Assembly (NCBI GenBank): GCA_017555745.1 | Contig: JAFZFU010000023.1 | Location: forward strand, 1 to 36,548 | DNA: 36,548 nt | Source: Bacteroidales bacterium | GTDB lineage: Bacteria; Bacteroidota; Bacteroidia; Bacteroidales; P3 | Direction of reading: 5' to 3' | In this document: piece by piece, positions 1 through 7,561 of the stretch | How the letters are laid out: the number at the start of each line of letters is the position of its first letter | Position numbering within the stretch: the stretch's first letter is position 1 | Notes under the pieces: model-generated | Told to the model about the DNA's origin: nothing | The model's input: only the letters and a program-made list of their open reading frames with translations | Database searches by the model: none | Program-made: the position numbers and the translations under genes

Positions 1-981
1 AAAGATTTCGAAACATTACTTCAACTTACTTATTTGTATTTCGATGCTCCTCGCAAAGATAAAGAATCTTTCGACCGTTTCATATCGCAAATGAAGACTC
101 AATACAAATTTATCGGTGAAAATCCACAATATGTATTTATCGACAAATTCAAAAAAGTAGCTTATCCTAATGATAAACGTAACGTTCTTATCCCAACAGA
201 AGAACAAATAAACGCTGTAGATTACGAACGCGTATTCAATATATACAAAGAACGTTTTGCTGATGCCAGCGACTTTACTTTCTTCTTCGTAGGAAACGTA
301 TCAGACGAAATGATACCTATGATAGCTAAATATCTAGGAAATCTTCCTGTTATCAACCGCAAAGAAACTTGGAAAGACCGTTCTACCGATTTCGCTAAAG
401 GTATACAAAAAGAAACTGTAAGAAAAGGTATGGACAACCAAGGTATGCTTATCATGATGGGTGTTACTGAAGGTTTTGAAGCTACTACAGCAAACAAAAT
501 GGCTGTAAACATGCTTAGCGATGCTATAGGAATTACTGCTATCGAAGTTATCCGCGAAAAAATGGGTGGTACTTACAGCCCATCAGCAGGTGTTAATTAC
601 GAAGTGTTGCCAAAAACAGAAGTTGCTTGGCAATTCTATATCAACTGCGACCCAAGCAAAGCAGGCGAAATAGAAAAAGCAGCTATGGATATCATGAAAC
701 AATACGTGAAAAAAGGACCTGATGCAGCTACTTTGGCTAAAGTAAAAGAACAAATGATTCGTGCTCGCGAAACTAACTTGAAAGAAAACAGTTTCTGGAG
801 AAATATCCTTTATGGTTCGTACTATAACAATCTTGACCGCACAGACGAAGTACTTTTAGACGACTACAAAAAACTTGTTGAATCTATCACAGCTAAAGAT
901 ATCCAAAAGATTGCTAAGAAATATATCAACTTGAAAAACTACATCGTTGTTACTCTTGAACCTGAAGAAGTAAAAGAATAA
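1..981 (+). CDS. M16 family zinc metallopeptidase, C-terminal part (partial)
   Basis: The reading frame is open from base 1, so the gene starts upstream of the window. The visible 326 codons match the C-terminal half of a two-domain M16 (pitrilysin/insulinase-like) peptidase. The segment from about residue 100 contains the M16 C-domain signature region with REKMGGTYSPSAG, where the conserved aromatic after the Gly-rich turn shapes the substrate chamber. The HxxEH zinc motif lies in the N-terminal half and is not in this window. Bacteroidota M16 proteins of this type are usually about 930 residues, periplasmic or membrane-associated, and degrade peptides. The gene ends in TAA and is followed by a strong terminator, so it closes a plus-strand unit. 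Family assignment is firm; substrate is unknown. Confidence 0.85.
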   Translation, partial: KDFETLLQLTYLYFDAPRKDKESFDRFISQMKTQYKFIGENPQYVFIDKFKKVAYPNDKRNVLIPTEEQINAVDYERVFNIYKERFADASDFTFFFVGNVSDEMIPMIAKYLGNLPVINRKETWKDRSTDFAKGIQKETVRKGMDNQGMLIMMGVTEGFEATTANKMAVNMLSDAIGITAIEVIREKMGGTYSPSAGVNYEVLPKTEVAWQFYINCDPSKAGEIEKAAMDIMKQYVKKGPDAATLAKVKEQMIRARETNLKENSFWRNILYGSYYNNLDRTDEVLLDDYKKLVESITAKDIQKIAKKYINLKNYIVVTLEPEEVKE

Positions 982-1006
982 TCTAACGATATAGAATATA
1001 AACTAA

Positions 1007-1042
1007 AAAGCCGAAGCTCATACACGAGCTTCGGCTTTCTTT
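1007..1042 (+). terminator. Rho-independent terminator after the M16 gene
   Basis: Perfect 13-bp stem, AAAGCCGAAGCTC (1007-1019) with GAGCTTCGGCTTT (1026-1038), 6-nt loop, followed by a T-rich tract. It lies about 25 bp after the stop codon. Confidence 0.9.
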
Positions 1043-1050
1043 TTATTTTC

Positions 1051-1153
1051 AAACCACCATACTTGCGACCCAAAACTATGTGGGTTAGGGAGCGTAACTA
1101 CGAGGGTTACGACCCCTAAGTGCCATAGTTGCGACAGTCAAGTGTGGTGCTTT
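1051..1153. repeat. Nested long hairpin, palindromic element or structured RNA
   Basis: About 100 bp fold on themselves in nested layers. AAACCACCATACTTG (1051-1065) pairs at 13 of 15 positions with the complement of 1139-1153. Inside it AACTATG (1074-1080) pairs with CATAGTT, TTAGGG (1085-1090) with CCCTAA (1114-1119), and CGTAAC (1093-1098) with GTTACG (1106-1111) around a 7-nt loop. No coding sense was found on either strand. It could be a dispersed palindromic repeat, a short non-autonomous element or an RNA. The rest of 1154-1434 shows nothing recognisable. Confidence 0.5.
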
Positions 1154-1434
1154 GAAAATTTGAGGACCTACAATACGGTTTTTGCTTCTATATTGTAAGT
1201 TGTGAGATTTTTGTATACTCTCCTTTTTTTGTTTTTCGACTTTTGTCCTTAACCGCATACGGTAATATGACAACCTGCCCACGGTGAAATCATAAAAAAG
1301 TAACATCCTCTTTTATTATCATCAGACTAGTTCAAAAAAAAGATGGTAATGTTTTTTTATTTTGCCCATTTTGATTATTTTTTTTACGTCAATTGTTGTT
1401 GCTTTATACCATTAATAGATGATTCAGTTAGAGT

Positions 1435-1503
1435 AAAAACAGTAATAATATGCATAGATAATTAGAAATAATCTTATTATCTATGCACAATTTTACTGTT
1501 TTT
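1435..1503. repeat. Imperfect long inverted repeat, possible terminator of the protease gene
   Basis: Outer arms AAAAACAGTAA (1435-1445) and TTACTGTTTTT (1493-1503), inner arms TGCATAGATAAT (1451-1462) and ATTATCTATGCA (1476-1487). It lies about 145 bp beyond the stop of the minus-strand protease gene and could end its transcript. The symmetry and T-rich ends also fit a small palindromic element. Bases 1504-1648 hold nothing else I can identify. Confidence 0.45.
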
Positions 1504-1648
1504 GTTTTGTTATTTGTTCCACTATTGTAAATATGTAATTGTATAAATGATGGATACGGTCTTGAAATAATTTTAGTGTTGACGTTGGCCGAATGCAGTT
1601 GTCATTACAAAAGATAATGATGATGGAACACAACATTGAGTTCATGAT

Positions 1649-2320
1649 TTATATTAATGATGTTATTGCTTTTACTGATAAAATGTAGCAGAAATTAAGT
1701 GGTACTTTTTCAGAAATGAGAGTGTCATCTCCATTATTATTGCCTTTTGTTATTATACCAACAACTTTACCATTACTAAAAATAGGACTTCCGCTACTTC
1801 CCTTTTTGAGAGATTTGGATGTTTCTATTCCGAAATAATTGCCTTCATGTATACCTAATATTTTTGCAGTACAATAGATTGGATAGGAATAAAATTGATT
1901 TGACTCAACTAAAGTATCATAAAAACTAATGCTTTCAACTTCCATTCCTTCAGACATTGATTCTAAACAAAATTCAATATCACTTTTAATATTAGGAAAC
2001 CTAAAGATTGCTATATCATATCCTTCACAATTGTCATCATTATAGCATAAAATTCTTATATCTTCCGTTAATTCGAATTCCTGTGAATTGATATTAATAT
2101 ATGCTCTATTAATAGACTTCCAAACATGACCAGAAGTAAAAAATAAATCTTCGATAAAAAATCCGCAGCCGCATTGTAAATTATTTTTATCACGAATAGG
2201 AACAATGAAGTTTTTATTAACCCATTCTTTATATTGAATATTATCAATATTAAACTGTTGAATTTCTGATTTTTTATGTTTTATTGAATTTGTTTGTTCT
2301 AAAAAAATATTATTTCCCAT
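1649..2320 (-). CDS. Trypsin-like serine protease domain protein
   Basis: 223 residues with a chymotrypsin-fold triad in the right order and spacing: His65 in FTSGHVW, Asp102 in GYDIAIFRF, and Ser178 in GSSGSPIFSNGKVVGII, the usual GxSGSP nucleophile loop plus the following strand. There is no signal peptide or membrane segment, so the protein is probably cytoplasmic, unlike DegP/HtrA, and no PDZ domain follows. The first 30 residues are polar and unassigned. It lies 155 bp downstream of another minus-strand gene of unknown function. Stand-alone cytoplasmic trypsin-like domains occur as stress or defence effectors in bacteria, but here that is only inference. The gene is clearly AT-richer than the conserved genes in the window. 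Confidence 0.7.
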   Translation of the reverse strand: MGNNIFLEQTNSIKHKKSEIQQFNIDNIQYKEWVNKNFIVPIRDKNNLQCGCGFFIEDLFFTSGHVWKSINRAYININSQEFELTEDIRILCYNDDNCEGYDIAIFRFPNIKSDIEFCLESMSEGMEVESISFYDTLVESNQFYSYPIYCTAKILGIHEGNYFGIETSKSLKKGSSGSPIFSNGKVVGIITKGNNNGDDTLISEKVPLNFCYILSVKAITSLI

Positions 2321-2475
2321 GTGTTATATATTTATGATTTTAAAATAATTGTCTACTTACAGAAAAATATTTTGATAAGTCTAATGATAATTTGAATTAG
2401 ATAAAAATCATCTATATTTTGTTTTTTTAGAGATGCAAAATCAAATACACTCATAATACATATTATATCATTATA

Positions 2476-3324
2476 CTACTTATAAATTTTGCTAAGAACA
2501 TATTCTTTTAGAGATACATGTGGTTCGTATGAAACTTTTTTGGCCATTTCTACAACTTGATTTATTTGACCAATAATTTGATCAACAATAACCATTGGAA
2601 CAAAACCTGCATTGTCATAATATGATTTAATCATATTAATTGTGTAACGCAATACTATATCTTTTATTTCAATATTATACAATTGTGCTGATGCTATTTG
2701 TGGTATTAATTCCGTCGCAAAAATACCTGTCATATCTGGTAAGACATGTCCTCTAGAAAAGCTTGCATCTTCTGTTATGTTGTACGGATTATATGAAACT
2801 TGTTTTGATTTTACATTCACTAGACTTATAGGAGTCTTACATTTCAATCCAGAGAGTTTTTCAAAAGCTGAAGTAACCTTTTGTATATCTGCTTCTATTT
2901 CTCTCAATTGATACCCTGTTTTATTTGAATCAAGTTTTAAATTAAATATAACTTGTAAAACATCTGACCAATTATTTGATACTTCATTAATTGTTCTTGT
3001 TTTATGAGAGTTACTACTCATAGCATCTTTTACTAGTTGATAATGAGAAGCAATTTGATTGTCAACAATATTCCCTACTTTACCATAATTATACTCCATT
3101 TCATAAAAATACCCAAGTATTCCAACATAAGAATGTAAGCGACTCATCATTGTCACATTTCTTCCTCCAACAAGCCGATCTGAATCTCTAAATATATAAC
3201 TTATTTTAGATAGTATACTAATCAACTCTTCTAATTCAATTTTAGAAAACATGTTCTTTTGATGTAATTCTTGTTTACATTGTTTTACATTGTTCTTTTT
3301 ACCAAAGAAATTAAATATTCCCAT
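2476..3324 (-). CDS. Hypothetical protein, partner of the trypsin-like protease gene
   Basis: 282 residues that I do not recognise. The start MGIFNFFGKKNN is typical of small soluble proteins. The rest looks largely helical: residues 25-60 and 90-160 are amphipathic, and residues 215-265 read as long helices. There is no signal peptide, no membrane segment and no cysteine cluster. It precedes the protease gene on the same strand with a 155-bp gap, so the two may form a small module, and the structured RNA candidate lies just upstream. Codon use is strongly AT-biased, like the protease gene. Function is unknown. Confidence 0.6.
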   Translation of the reverse strand: MGIFNFFGKKNNVKQCKQELHQKNMFSKIELEELISILSKISYIFRDSDRLVGGRNVTMMSRLHSYVGILGYFYEMEYNYGKVGNIVDNQIASHYQLVKDAMSSNSHKTRTINEVSNNWSDVLQVIFNLKLDSNKTGYQLREIEADIQKVTSAFEKLSGLKCKTPISLVNVKSKQVSYNPYNITEDASFSRGHVLPDMTGIFATELIPQIASAQLYNIEIKDIVLRYTINMIKSYYDNAGFVPMVIVDQIIGQINQVVEMAKKVSYEPHVSLKEYVLSKIYK

Positions 3325-3424
3325 AATCTCATTATTATCTAAATTTTCCCTACTCTAAATCCAATGCAGTTTTCGGGTTCCCTGCTTGAGCAAGAAACTA
3401 ATGAATCTCCGAAATAAAAGGATA

Positions 3425-3611
3425 CAAAAAAGGCATGAACCTTTTCGTGATAGTCTCTTATTTCTAAGGAAGGTGTCTGGAATACCTAAAAAACAATAAG
3501 GGAAAGTACGATACAATTCACGCCTAAGCGTAAACCGTCCGCAGTCCTATTCTCGTTTTTTGGCTATAAGTTTTCCAGACTTACCTTAGAGAGAACAAGA
3601 GCGTCTAGCTC
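3425..3611 (-). ncRNA. Rod-like structured RNA candidate, 6S RNA-like
   Basis: The stretch has no coding sense but folds into one long rod. Outer stem: TCTAAGGAAGGTGTCTGGAA (3463-3482) pairs, with small bulges, with TTCCAGACTTACCTTAGAGA (3573-3592), including an uninterrupted GTCTGGAA/TTCCAGAC block. Inner stem: CCTAAAAAACAATAAGG (3485-3501) pairs with the CCTATTCTCG-TTTTTTGG region (3546-3563). A small apical hairpin, TTTACGC/GCGTGAA, lies at 3518-3533. On the minus strand an AAAAGG-TTCATG-CCTTTTTT hairpin (3425-3444) would end the transcript at about 180 nt. Size, rod shape, internal bulge and self-contained terminator fit 6S RNA, the regulator that binds RNA polymerase holoenzyme. The assignment is by shape only, not by matched consensus. 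Confidence 0.5.
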
Positions 3612-3672
3612 AATATTTTATATTATATTTCTTTACGTTTTCTACATGTTGTTTTCTATTTATTTTGCGTTG

Positions 3673-3680
3673 CAAAGTTA
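3673..3680 (-). promoter_or_regulatory. Possible -7 element (TAACTTTG)
   Basis: Minus-strand TAACTTTG fits the Bacteroidota TAnnTTTG -7 box. It lies about 70 bp upstream of the structured RNA. No clear -33 TTTG is seen, so support is weak. Confidence 0.35.
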
Positions 3681-3745
3681 CACATATTTTTGGAATAAGT
3701 GTGTTTTTTCAGAAAGTTTTTTTGCAAATATTCATTAGGCTTTTT

Positions 3746-3970
3746 TTACTCATTAGAGTTATCCATCACTTCCCAATATCCTCCTTTGTTGCCTCCTATT
3801 CGTTTTATTAGGTTGTTTTGTCGTAGTCCGCGGATAATCTTTTTTACTCCGCTTTCCGATAATCCACTCATTTCTTGCAGTTCACGAATGGTAATTGCTT
3901 TATTGTCTTTTATAGCCAAAAGAATTTTCTGGTTACTTTTCTGGTTACTTTTCTGGTTACTTTTTATTGT
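3746..3970 (-). pseudogene. Truncated HTH tail of an AlbA_2-type ATP-binding protein
   Basis: Translation in a frame overlapping the ldcA stop codon gives KSNQKSNQKSNQKILLAI and then a winged-helix-like domain (SGLSESGVKKIIRGLRQNN) ending GGYWEVMDNSNE before TAA at 3746-3748. This parallels the last 75 residues of the intact protein at 8869-10434, which has KSGL repeats, a YSRSWVAETMKRLQEEG helix and GYWEIVDKDEQ. There is no start codon before the HTH and no N-terminal AlbA or ATPase domain, and the frame is closed by a stop just inside ldcA. I read it as the 3' remnant of a related gene left beside ldcA. Confidence 0.7.
3925..3960 (-). repeat. 12-bp tandem repeat, three copies
   Basis: TTTTCTGGTTAC is present exactly three times (3925-3936, 3937-3948, 3949-3960). 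It encodes the KSNQ repeats of the HTH remnant and corresponds in position to the 12-bp KSGL-encoding repeat of the intact gene at 9048-9095. Confidence 0.9.
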
Positions 3971-4884
3971 TCTATAGTTACATTACCATTGGGAGTTATG
4001 TTTAAAGTGGTTTGTCGCCCCAGTATCAGTGCAAGGTTTTCCATACCTATGTGTCCGAACGGCATTCCCATACATACGGGGTAGTCGTACTCTTTCACTG
4101 CGTCCCAGATTATATCTTCGGCGGTTTTGCCAAAAGGTATGGCGTTGTCGTGCATATCGCTCATGCCGCCAACTATCAGTCCGCGTAGGTTGCAGAGCTT
4201 GCCGGAGCGTTTGAGGCACATCATCATGCGGTCGATGTGGTAGAGATATTCGTCGAGGTCTTCGATAAAGAGTATCTTGCCGGCAGTGTCTATGTCGGAC
4301 TGCGAACCCACTATGCTGTACAGTACCGAGAGGTTGCCACCCACTACAACGCCTTCGGCTTTGCCCGGACGCAGTAGGGTAGTGCTGCATTGTATGTTGT
4401 ATTCGCAGCTGCCTGCAAACAACGCTTGTTTAAGGCTGTCGGTGGCAGGATAGGGGACGGCGGCAGCGTCGGGCGGAATGTTTATAGGCATGGTGGCGTG
4501 TAGGGTTTCCATGCCAAGCAGGTTGTGGACGTGGCTGTGCAGCGCCGTTACGTCGCTGTAGCCTATTATCCATTTTGGGTGTTGCTCCAAGGCGGTTAGG
4601 TTCAGCTTGTCTAGTATCCTCACTGTGCCGTAGCCACCGCGGGCACATAGTATTGCTTTTATCTCGTTATCGTCTATAAGGCGTTGTAGTACGGCGGCAC
4701 GATGGCTGTCGGTGCCGGCCATTTGGTTGTCGGCGGCGTAAAGCCCTTGGGGTATTACCACCTCCAAGCCCCAATGTTGCAGCAGTTTTATTGCCGGCTC
4801 CATCTCTTGCGGACTCACTTTGCGTGCTGTGGCAGCTATCGCCACACGGTCGCCGGCCTTTAGCGGTATAGGATTGTTTGGCAT
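3964..4884 (-). CDS. ldcA: LD-carboxypeptidase (peptidase family S66)
   Basis: 306 residues, the normal length for S66 enzymes, which release the terminal D-alanine from murein tetrapeptides during peptidoglycan recycling in the cytoplasm; MccF-type members cleave microcin C-like compounds. The Ser-Glu-His triad is visible: Ser110 in WIIGYSDVTALH, Glu208 in LFIEDLDEYLYHIDRM and His278 in GMPFGHIGMENLALILG. ARGGYG (81-86) is the family's conserved glycine turn. There is no signal peptide. The first 29 codons plus upstream sequence are repeated at 8724-8868, and the first 28 codons in part at 10475-10561. A broken HTH gene overlaps its 3' end. LdcA and MccF-like roles cannot be separated from sequence alone. 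Confidence 0.9.
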   Translation of the reverse strand: MPNNPIPLKAGDRVAIAATARKVSPQEMEPAIKLLQHWGLEVVIPQGLYAADNQMAGTDSHRAAVLQRLIDDNEIKAILCARGGYGTVRILDKLNLTALEQHPKWIIGYSDVTALHSHVHNLLGMETLHATMPINIPPDAAAVPYPATDSLKQALFAGSCEYNIQCSTTLLRPGKAEGVVVGGNLSVLYSIVGSQSDIDTAGKILFIEDLDEYLYHIDRMMMCLKRSGKLCNLRGLIVGGMSDMHDNAIPFGKTAEDIIWDAVKEYDYPVCMGMPFGHIGMENLALILGRQTTLNITPNGNVTIEQ

Positions 4885-4939
4885 AATGTATGTATTATAT
4901 AATTCTCGCTATGAACGATAAAGGAAATATTTTTATTGT
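4798..4939 (-). repeat. ldcA 5'-end repeat, copy 1 (in the intact gene)
   Basis: Covers codons 1-29 of ldcA and about 55 bp upstream. Codons 1-29 match 8724-8810 with only three differences, and 4900-4939 matches 8829-8868 with one difference. Similarity stops abruptly after codon 29 on one side and at 4939 on the other. Confidence 0.9.
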
Positions 4940-4985
4940 GGATATTGTTTATTTTTTCCTTTTGAAAGAAAAATATTCTCTGTGA

Positions 4986-5017
4986 TTTGGTCGGTATAAA
5001 TAATTTATGTATCTTTG
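4986..5017 (+). promoter_or_regulatory. Bacteroidota-type promoter
   Basis: TTTG at 4986-4989, 20-nt spacer, TATCTTTG at 5010-5017, an excellent match to the -33/-7 consensus. It lies 93 bp before the ATG at 5111 and drives the first copy of the duplicated secreted-protein gene. Confidence 0.8.
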
Positions 5018-5110
5018 CAAAGTTAAAAGTAATATTTTTTGTAGAGAAAGTTAATATTACAATCTGATTTATAGTAAAATAATTATTTATAGTATTTAAA
5101 TTTAATAGAA

Positions 5111-5642
5111 ATGAAATTAAAAAAAACATTTTTTTTGTTTAGCTTTTATGGGCTTTATGTGTGTTGGCTTTGCCAGAGAACCTATTAAAATTTTGAATAT
5201 TCACAAAGAAGGTGGTAGAAGTTTTTTAGGTATTACAGAACCAAGGTATGATAAAGTTGATTTTGAAACTAAAATAGAACGTAGGCAGTGTCCTTATACG
5301 GGAGAAGTTTATGAGCTTCATATCTCAACTTTGACTTGTTTAAGACCCGGAGATATTAAGTGCCGAAGAAGTGTTGCGGAGAAAGGTTTTAAATATAATG
5401 GAGTAACTATTTCAGAAGATATATTCGTAGAAACCATGAATTCAATGGTGGACGAAATAGATGAGAAGTTAGTGAAGAAAGAAAAAGAAGGAAAAGTTGT
5501 CAAGAAAATATCGGTGGTAGCGGATAATAATGAGCAATTTATTTTTTCTTTTATTGCCACTTGGGAAAATGGAAATGAAGAAGGAAATGCTGATATACAA
5601 ATAGTAGTTTATGATATTACTAAAGAACTTGAGGCGTTTTAA
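5111..5642 (+). pseudogene. Secreted protein of unknown family, copy 1, frameshifted in the signal peptide
   Basis: From position 5148 the open frame runs for 164 residues and closely matches the protein at 7562-8089; the last 90 residues are almost identical. In the paralogue the start is MKFKFFSCLAFMSFICVGLA, a signal peptide. Here the equivalent ATG at 5111 is in a different frame: it runs through an A8 tract (5119-5126) and a T8 tract (5129-5136) and soon stops. Removing one base from either tract would give MKLKKTFFCLAFMGFMCVGFA, an intact signal peptide. So the gene is off by one base in a homopolymer. It could be phase-variable, a fresh pseudogene or an assembly error. If translation begins at 5148 the product lacks a full export signal. 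Function is unknown. Confidence 0.7.
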
Positions 5643-5675
5643 AACCTCAAGTTCTTTTTTTTGATAGAAAAGATT

Positions 5676-6914
5676 ATGAATAATATACGATGTTTGTTTG
5701 GGCTGATTTTAGTTTTGTTAGGGCTAAATACCGTTGCGCAAACCAAGGTAATAGAAAATCCAAATATCCCGAAGATTGAAAACAGTATAAGTGAATATGT
5801 ATCGGTAGATACTATTTTGTCATTTACCAACGAGGTGGCGGTAAATCGCTCATTAAAAAGTTGCAAATGGGAAAATGAAATTGTTTTTACCAACTTTAAC
5901 ACTAATAAAAATTCCGATACCATTGTAATATATAGGATAAACATAGTTGATGCCAACGTAGATACATTTTATGTTTATGAAAAAAGGATAAGAGAGCGAA
6001 TGAAATCTGTTTATAGTTCATCGTTCGATGCAATAGCTTATAATGGAAGTAAGATTGTGCTTAATTTGTATGATGAATTATATGTATATGAGTTGGATTC
6101 AAATCATAAGCTGAATAAAATAGGTAAATATACTGTAGCGGAAGATTTTAGAGAGATGGCTTTTTTGAACGATAGTGTGCTGGTGTTTGTTCAAAACTAC
6201 TATTCGGCATCGCCTCAAACAGCTATTTATCTATATGATATGTTAGAACATAAGGTGATAAACAAAATATTTCCACACTTTAATACCCCTCTACTTTCAT
6301 TCTTCTCACCACAAAAAAACTTTGACATTTACGAGAATAGGATACTTTGGGCTAACCGTGGGGAATATTCTTTTTTATTGTTTGACAGAGACTTAAAGAA
6401 GTTGGACAGTGTATCGGTTGTCAATAAAAATTGGAAACAACTTTCAAAGAAGGCAAAAAGAAAAGCCTCGAAAATTAAAAAAACACATGCTCCTGATATA
6501 ATATATTGCTTGAATAAAGGATATAACAATATAGATCAATTGCAATTTGCCTATATCTTGGATACAAATCACATGGCAATCGGTGTGCATCGTGCTAAAG
6601 AAAATGTGCTTTACATTGATGTGTGGTATCGTATTGGTGGCGAATGGAAAATAAAGCACAACGCTCTTTATGATGATGGATTTATGTTCAAACCTGAAAG
6701 AGTGATACGTCGAAACACATTGCCATTAGGATTTTTAGGAGGTTCTAAAGTATATTTTATGGACAATAAACTTGTTTCCATATCAGACAAAGCGGCTGTA
6801 GAAAATCCTATAAATCTCAGTGTAAAAGATTATTTTATGGCACAAAACAAATATCTTGAAACTAATGAATATTTTGTACAAATATTTATATATTCCCACA
6901 CGTTAACTGATTAA
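5676..6914 (+). CDS. Secreted hypothetical protein
   Basis: 412 residues from the ATG at 5676. A TTG 15 bp earlier keeps the frame open, but MNNIRCLFGLILVLLGLNTVAQ is a clean signal peptide with likely cleavage before the Gln. The mature part is rich in beta-strand-forming runs with repeated segments of the type 'NDSVLVFVQN', 'ENRILWANRG', 'NKLVSIS', which suggests a beta-propeller-like or strand-rich fold. A very basic stretch, KKAKRKASKIKK, lies near residue 270. I do not recognise a family. It sits 34 bp after the frameshifted gene and 4 bp before the thioredoxin-like gene, so the three are probably cotranscribed. The protein is predicted periplasmic or surface-exposed. Confidence 0.65.
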   Translation: MNNIRCLFGLILVLLGLNTVAQTKVIENPNIPKIENSISEYVSVDTILSFTNEVAVNRSLKSCKWENEIVFTNFNTNKNSDTIVIYRINIVDANVDTFYVYEKRIRERMKSVYSSSFDAIAYNGSKIVLNLYDELYVYELDSNHKLNKIGKYTVAEDFREMAFLNDSVLVFVQNYYSASPQTAIYLYDMLEHKVINKIFPHFNTPLLSFFSPQKNFDIYENRILWANRGEYSFLLFDRDLKKLDSVSVVNKNWKQLSKKAKRKASKIKKTHAPDIIYCLNKGYNNIDQLQFAYILDTNHMAIGVHRAKENVLYIDVWYRIGGEWKIKHNALYDDGFMFKPERVIRRNTLPLGFLGGSKVYFMDNKLVSISDKAAVENPINLSVKDYFMAQNKYLETNEYFVQIFIYSHTLTD

Positions 6915-6918
6915 AATT

Positions 6919-7425
6919 ATGAGATATACAATAGTTGTAGCAATTTTATTTTTCTTGAACATGGGAATGGTATATCCTCAAAACCATTTGAAAGTTTATA
7001 ATATATTGGGACAAGAGATTACCTATAAGCCCGATGCAACGAATATAGTAATATGCTACAATACTACCTCATGTCATGCATGTATGGAACTTTTGCTGCA
7101 TTGTTGTATTGAAATTAGACGGCAAGATACATCTGTAAATCTTTATGTTCTCTTAGAAGGCTCCAAAGATATAGGAGTAATGAGAGCTTCAACAACATCT
7201 CTTTCGAGCTATGTGCCGAGAGATGAAAAGATTGAAGTGATTTATGATTTAAATCCGATTAAGCGAAAAAGCTACTTTAGCAAATATCATATTTCAATGT
7301 CTCCGTCGGTACTGATATTTATGGATAATAAAAAAACAAAATATATCTCATATGAAGAAATGTTTGGGAAGTCATACGATAAAAACAAGATAAATGCCTT
7401 GATATTAAACCAAATCGGGTATTAA
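6919..7425 (+). CDS. Secreted thioredoxin-like protein with CHAC motif
   Basis: 168 residues. Residues 1-20 form a signal peptide (MRYTIVVAILFFLNMGMVYP). The mature protein has the thioredoxin-fold landmarks: a strand NIVICYN followed by Cys52-His-Ala-Cys55 at the start of a helix, and a proline (Pro129 in HISMSPSVLIF) at the position of the cis-proline loop before strand 4. It is smaller and more divergent than TlpA/ResA proteins, and two extra cysteines follow (HCC, 61-63). A periplasmic disulphide exchange or reductase role for the neighbouring secreted proteins is inference. The ATG lies 4 bp after the preceding stop codon, which supports cotranscription. Confidence 0.7.
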   Translation: MRYTIVVAILFFLNMGMVYPQNHLKVYNILGQEITYKPDATNIVICYNTTSCHACMELLLHCCIEIRRQDTSVNLYVLLEGSKDIGVMRASTTSLSSYVPRDEKIEVIYDLNPIKRKSYFSKYHISMSPSVLIFMDNKKTKYISYEEMFGKSYDKNKINALILNQIGY

Positions 7426-7459
7426 AGATAAGTTCCAATAAGAAACGCAACTTTTTTAG

Positions 7460-7467
7460 TATCTTTG
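7460..7467 (+). promoter_or_regulatory. -7 element TATCTTTG
   Basis: Same box and following bases (GCAAA) as at 5010-5017. It lies 94 bp before the ATG at 7562, the same arrangement as in copy 1, so the promoter was duplicated with the gene. The -33 region is weak. Confidence 0.65.
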
Positions 7468-7561
7468 CAAACTAAAATATGTGATATTTTATCGAAGAAT
7501 TGAATGCTAATAATTTGATTTGTAGTGAAATAATTAATATGTAAAATTAAAAATTATAGAA

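Noticed and set aside
3699..3977. Plus-strand frame rich in LLFWLLF repeats
   Set aside because: It is the complement of the 12-bp repeat and HTH remnant read on the wrong strand.
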